Assembly: GCA_017405545.1 (NCBI GenBank)
Contig: JAFRAF010000207.1
Span: 1-8,654, forward strand
DNA length: 8,654 nt
Source: Oscillospiraceae bacterium
GTDB taxonomy: Bacteria; Bacillota; Clostridia; Oscillospirales; Oscillospiraceae
Reading direction: 5' to 3'
Below the pieces are notes generated by a model. It saw nothing but the letters and a program-made list of their open reading frames with translations. It was not told where the DNA came from and made no database searches. How positions within the stretch are numbered: the stretch's first letter is position 1; the number at the start of each line of letters is the position of its first letter. The position numbers were made by a program, and so were the translations under genes. Shown here in pieces: positions 6,311-8,654 of the stretch.

Positions 6311-7501
6311 ATGACAGGACTGCTTGACGCCAATATATCCCAATTCTACTATTTCACCCGGGAGGGCATAAAGGACAAGGCGGAGTTTCACGCCCTTGTG
6401 AGCGCCGCTTTCCCGGACGCCGAGAGATACGACCCGGCGGAAAAGAGCGACGATCCCTATATAACGGACATGCAGACGGCCCAGCGCTTTCTCCACGGGG
6501 GCGGCCAGCCCTACGAGGTCTGCCGCTATTTCCTCAGGCACCTGCACATGGATGGGCAAAAGTCCGGCGTGAGCGGCTTCGCCGCCCTGCTCTGCTTCTG
6601 CCCGGTACTGGACGTGCTCTGCGTCTCCTTCCACTTCGGGCTCCGCGACAAGAGCGTGGACCAGCTCATAACCCTGCGTCAGTCCGGCCGCTTTAAGGCC
6701 TACAGTTTTGACGAGGGGGAGTTCTCCTGCGAGGAGCTGGCCAAAAGCATATGCGCCGCCCTGAAAACGGAATTCGACCCGGTGGAGCTGAGCTACACCT
6801 GCGAGCTGACGAAGTTCGGCGACTACGACAACATCGCAGATATAGAGGAAAACGAGGCCAACACCATGTACGGCCTGATAACCGGTGACGAGGGCTATAT
6901 GTTCGTGCCCCGTGAGCTGGTGGACGACAGGCTCAGTTGCAGCTGGGGCAGCCGGGACTTCATCAAGATATTCGCCTTCGGCCAGGCCTTTCTGTTTTTA
7001 AATCTCATAGACTGCCCCTCCAGACAGGAGTATCTGAAGCGGCAGGTAGAATACGGCGCGGCGGCCTACGGCGGCGCGGACGACTACTTCTTCATGGGCT
7101 CATGTCCCCTGACGGTGAACCACGGCATATTTTTCTCCGTAGAGTTCACCATGGTGCTCAAGACCATCATCGACGACGTCATAGAGTATCAGGGCACCTA
7201 TGAGTCCCGCAAGGGCAATTTCTACCAGCGGATAAAGGCCACACGCAGCTTCCGCCGGAAGATAATCATGGTGCTGGAACGGGTGGAGCGCATAGGCATA
7301 TCCGAGATAGGGCAGTTAAACGCCATGCTCATGGAGAGCCAGCACATCAGCCCCATCGTGGACCGGGTCAAGTATCTGCTGGAACTGCTGGAGAGCGATC
7401 TGGACCTGATGTACTCCGAGCGCAATAACTTCCTGGTGACTATCCTGACCATTATCGGCCTGATCTTTGCAGCCCTGCAGATAGTTCTGCCCTTCATTTA
7501 G
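6311..7501 (+). CDS. Unrecognised protein with a single C-terminal membrane anchor
   Basis: I do not recognise this 396-residue protein. Most of it (1-365) is a mixed soluble region rich in aromatic and acidic residues, with no familiar catalytic signature. Residues about 275-370 look strongly helical and charged (for example ERVERIGISEIGQL and LLELLESDLDLMYSERNN). They lead into one hydrophobic segment at about 373-395 (FLVTILTIIGLIFAALQIVLPF) that ends the protein. A long helix feeding a C-terminal membrane segment recalls CorA-like and RMD1/DUF155-like proteins. No GMN motif and no second membrane helix are present, so it cannot be called a CorA transporter. The ATG start is well supported by GGGAGG nine bases upstream. 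It is first in a pair with the BASS transporter, 25 bases downstream. Base composition matches its neighbours, so recent transfer is not indicated. Confidence 0.85.
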   Translation: MTGLLDANISQFYYFTREGIKDKAEFHALVSAAFPDAERYDPAEKSDDPYITDMQTAQRFLHGGGQPYEVCRYFLRHLHMDGQKSGVSGFAALLCFCPVLDVLCVSFHFGLRDKSVDQLITLRQSGRFKAYSFDEGEFSCEELAKSICAALKTEFDPVELSYTCELTKFGDYDNIADIEENEANTMYGLITGDEGYMFVPRELVDDRLSCSWGSRDFIKIFAFGQAFLFLNLIDCPSRQEYLKRQVEYGAAAYGGADDYFFMGSCPLTVNHGIFFSVEFTMVLKTIIDDVIEYQGTYESRKGNFYQRIKATRSFRRKIIMVLERVERIGISEIGQLNAMLMESQHISPIVDRVKYLLELLESDLDLMYSERNNFLVTILTIIGLIFAALQIVLPFI

Positions 7502-7526
7502 TCGTCTGCATCCACAGGAGACTCAT

Positions 7527-8456
7527 ATGAAAATAGCAAGTAAATTTATCTCGAGATATATGGCCTGGATAGTGCTCATCGTGGCGGCTCTGGCCCTGTT
7601 TGTGCCGGAAAGCTGTCTGTGGGTGCAAACGGGATGGATAAACTATCTGCTTATGACGGTCATGTTCGGCATGGGCCTGACCATGAGGCTGCGCGATTTC
7701 GCCGTGGTCTTTTCAAGGCCCAGGGACGTCATTATCGGCTGCGTGTCCCAGTTCGCTGTGATGCCGGCATTGGCCTTTGCCCTGGGGAAGCTCTTCGGCC
7801 TGGGTGTCGAGCTGATGGTGGGTGCGGTGCTGGTGGGCACATGCCCCGGCGGCACCTCCAGCAATGTGATAACATATCTGTCAAAGGGCGACACGGCCCT
7901 GTCCGTGGGCATGACCTCGGTAAACACCCTGCTGGCCCCCCTGCTGACCCCGGCGCTGACGTATCTGTATCTGCGCACCAGCGTGAGCGTGGACGTGAAG
8001 GCCATGTTCATATCCATCATACAGGTGGTCATCATACCCATCGCTCTGGGCATAATAATAAACAGGCTTTTCGGAAAGCACACGGAGCGGGTTAAGGACG
8101 CTCTGCCCTGCGTTTCCGTGGCCGCCATATGCCTGATTATCGCGGCGGTGGTGTCCCACAACAGCGAAAAGATCCTTTCAACGGGCCTTGCAGTGTTTTC
8201 GGTAGTGATACTCCACAACCTGCTGGGATATCTCTGCGGCTATCTCATCGGGGCCGCATTTAAGATGGATATATGCCGGAAAAAGGCCGTCGCCGTGGAG
8301 ATCGGCATGCAGAACTCCGGCCTGGCCACATCTCTGGCCGCCAGTGCCTTTCCCAATATGTCCATGGCCACAGTCCCCGGGGCCATATTCTCCGTGTGGC
8401 ACAACATCTCCGGCGCTGTCCTCGCCGGGGTGCTGAGAAAATATACAGATGACTGA
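7527..8456 (+). CDS. BASS-family (bile acid:sodium symporter fold) transporter
   Basis: This 309-residue integral membrane protein belongs to the bile acid:sodium symporter superfamily (SBF/BASS), related to bacterial ASBT homologues and PanS. About nine to ten hydrophobic segments are visible. The core helix-crossing motifs are present: LVGTCPGGTSSNV (102-114) with the Ser/Asn sodium ligands, SVGMTSVNT (126-134), and VEIGMQNSGLA (257-267). In the last motif Glu258 and Gln262 match the second sodium site of the Neisseria homologue. It is probably a sodium-coupled importer of an organic anion. The substrate could be a keto acid, pantoate-like acid or bile acid and cannot be told from sequence. 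The ATG start has AGGAG at 7516-7520, six bases upstream. It lies 25 bases after the upstream gene with no promoter between, so the two are probably co-transcribed. Confidence 0.93.
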   Translation: MKIASKFISRYMAWIVLIVAALALFVPESCLWVQTGWINYLLMTVMFGMGLTMRLRDFAVVFSRPRDVIIGCVSQFAVMPALAFALGKLFGLGVELMVGAVLVGTCPGGTSSNVITYLSKGDTALSVGMTSVNTLLAPLLTPALTYLYLRTSVSVDVKAMFISIIQVVIIPIALGIIINRLFGKHTERVKDALPCVSVAAICLIIAAVVSHNSEKILSTGLAVFSVVILHNLLGYLCGYLIGAAFKMDICRKKAVAVEIGMQNSGLATSLAASAFPNMSMATVPGAIFSVWHNISGAVLAGVLRKYTDD

Positions 8457-8504
8457 TCAATATGGATAAATAAATTGGAAATCAGTATGTAAAGGCTGTT
8501 GACA

Positions 8505-8540
8505 AGCCCCCGCCGACCCGGCGGGGGCTCGGTATTTTTA
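8505..8540 (+). terminator. Strong intrinsic terminator after the transporter gene
   Basis: A perfect 11-bp stem, AGCCCCCGCCG (8505-8515) with CGGCGGGGGCT (8519-8529), has loop ACC. It is followed after a few bases by the T-rich stretch TATTTTTA. It lies 48 bases past the transporter stop and should end the plus-strand transcript. On the minus strand the stem is followed by TTGTCAAC, which is not a U-tract, so termination is one-directional. Confidence 0.92.
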
Positions 8541-8548
8541 AAAGCCCA

Positions 8549-8601
8549 AAGCCTTCCCTTCTGAGGGGGAAGTGGAACCGCTTAAGGCGTATGAGGTGTT
8601 T
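8549..8601. repeat. Candidate dispersed intergenic repeat with hairpin
   Basis: CTTCCC (8553-8558) pairs with GGGAAG (8567-8572), followed by GTGGAACCGC and GGCGTATGAGGTG. From memory, similar GCCTTCCC...GGGGAAG...GATGAGG modules recur between genes in gut Clostridia such as Faecalibacterium and relatives. That is recall and was not checked. It is non-coding and abuts the palindromic core at 8611. Confidence 0.5.
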
Positions 8602-8610
8602 TTGAAAAAT

Positions 8611-8651
8611 TGTACAATCATTCGGTGAATGGTACAAGCTAAAAGTCTGCG
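8611..8651. repeat. Right copy of dispersed palindromic repeat
   Basis: TGTAC (8611-8615), AAT, CATTC (8619-8623), loop GGT, GAATG (8627-8631) and GTACA (8632-8636) form a hairpin with two perfect 5-bp stems and a 3-base bulge. The first 22 bases match 41-62 at 19 positions. The following CAAGCTAAAAGTCTGCG is the inverted counterpart of the CGCAG...ACTTTAGCTTG words at 15-34. The element runs to the window edge and may continue beyond it. Confidence 0.6.
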
Positions 8652-8654
8652 TCG

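Noticed and set aside
6242..6634. Minus-strand open frame crossing the divergent promoter region
   Set aside because: It overlaps the start of the well-supported plus-strand gene at 6311 and its ribosome binding site, and it lacks its own start signals.
8499..8504. TTGACA just before the terminator, a possible -35
   Set aside because: The bases 17 downstream are the GC-rich terminator arm with no -10 match.
1..8654. CRISPR array, tRNA, rRNA, or transposase
   Set aside because: No regularly spaced repeats, cloverleaf tRNA, rRNA-like stretch or transposase/integrase motif was seen. The 141-191 fold is too short and has the wrong arms for a tRNA.

Overview
The window looks like core chromosome from a GC-rich Firmicute, probably a gut Clostridia/Oscillospiraceae-type bacterium. 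Four things point that way: Gram-positive-style GGAGG ribosome binding sites, GTG and TTG starts, a DNA polymerase I whose proofreading domain is inactive, and frequent ATA isoleucine codons despite high overall GC. No genus can be named from sequence alone.

The left three quarters, read on the minus strand from about 6170 down to 321, is a compact five-gene run. It holds a secreted-type/PTP-loop tyrosine phosphatase (Y_phosphatase3 family), DNA polymerase I (polA), an unusual two-domain protein (a zincin metallopeptidase-like domain fused to a low-molecular-weight phosphatase fold that has lost its catalytic residues), the GNAT acetyltransferase rimI, and tsaD for tRNA t6A synthesis. The last three are tightly spaced: the fusion stop overlaps the rimI GTG start by four bases. 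A good sigma-A promoter sits upstream of the phosphatase gene. tsaD is followed by a hairpin that probably ends transcription.

A 206-bp intergenic region (6105-6310) carries divergent promoters. On its right side two plus-strand genes form a likely pair. The first is an unrecognised 396-residue protein with one C-terminal membrane anchor. Twenty-five bases later comes a BASS-family (bile acid:sodium symporter fold) transporter, closed by a strong intrinsic terminator at 8505-8540.

Both ends of the window hold non-coding, hairpin-rich sequence (1-320 and 8541-8654). They share a near-identical 22-base palindromic core plus flanking words in inverted orientation, so they look like members of a dispersed repeat family. 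The left block also contains a compact three-way-junction fold and a perfect 12-bp hairpin.

The most unusual item is the zincin/pseudo-phosphatase fusion lying between polA and rimI-tsaD. The next most interesting are the structured repeat block downstream of tsaD and the unrecognised membrane-anchored protein next to the transporter.
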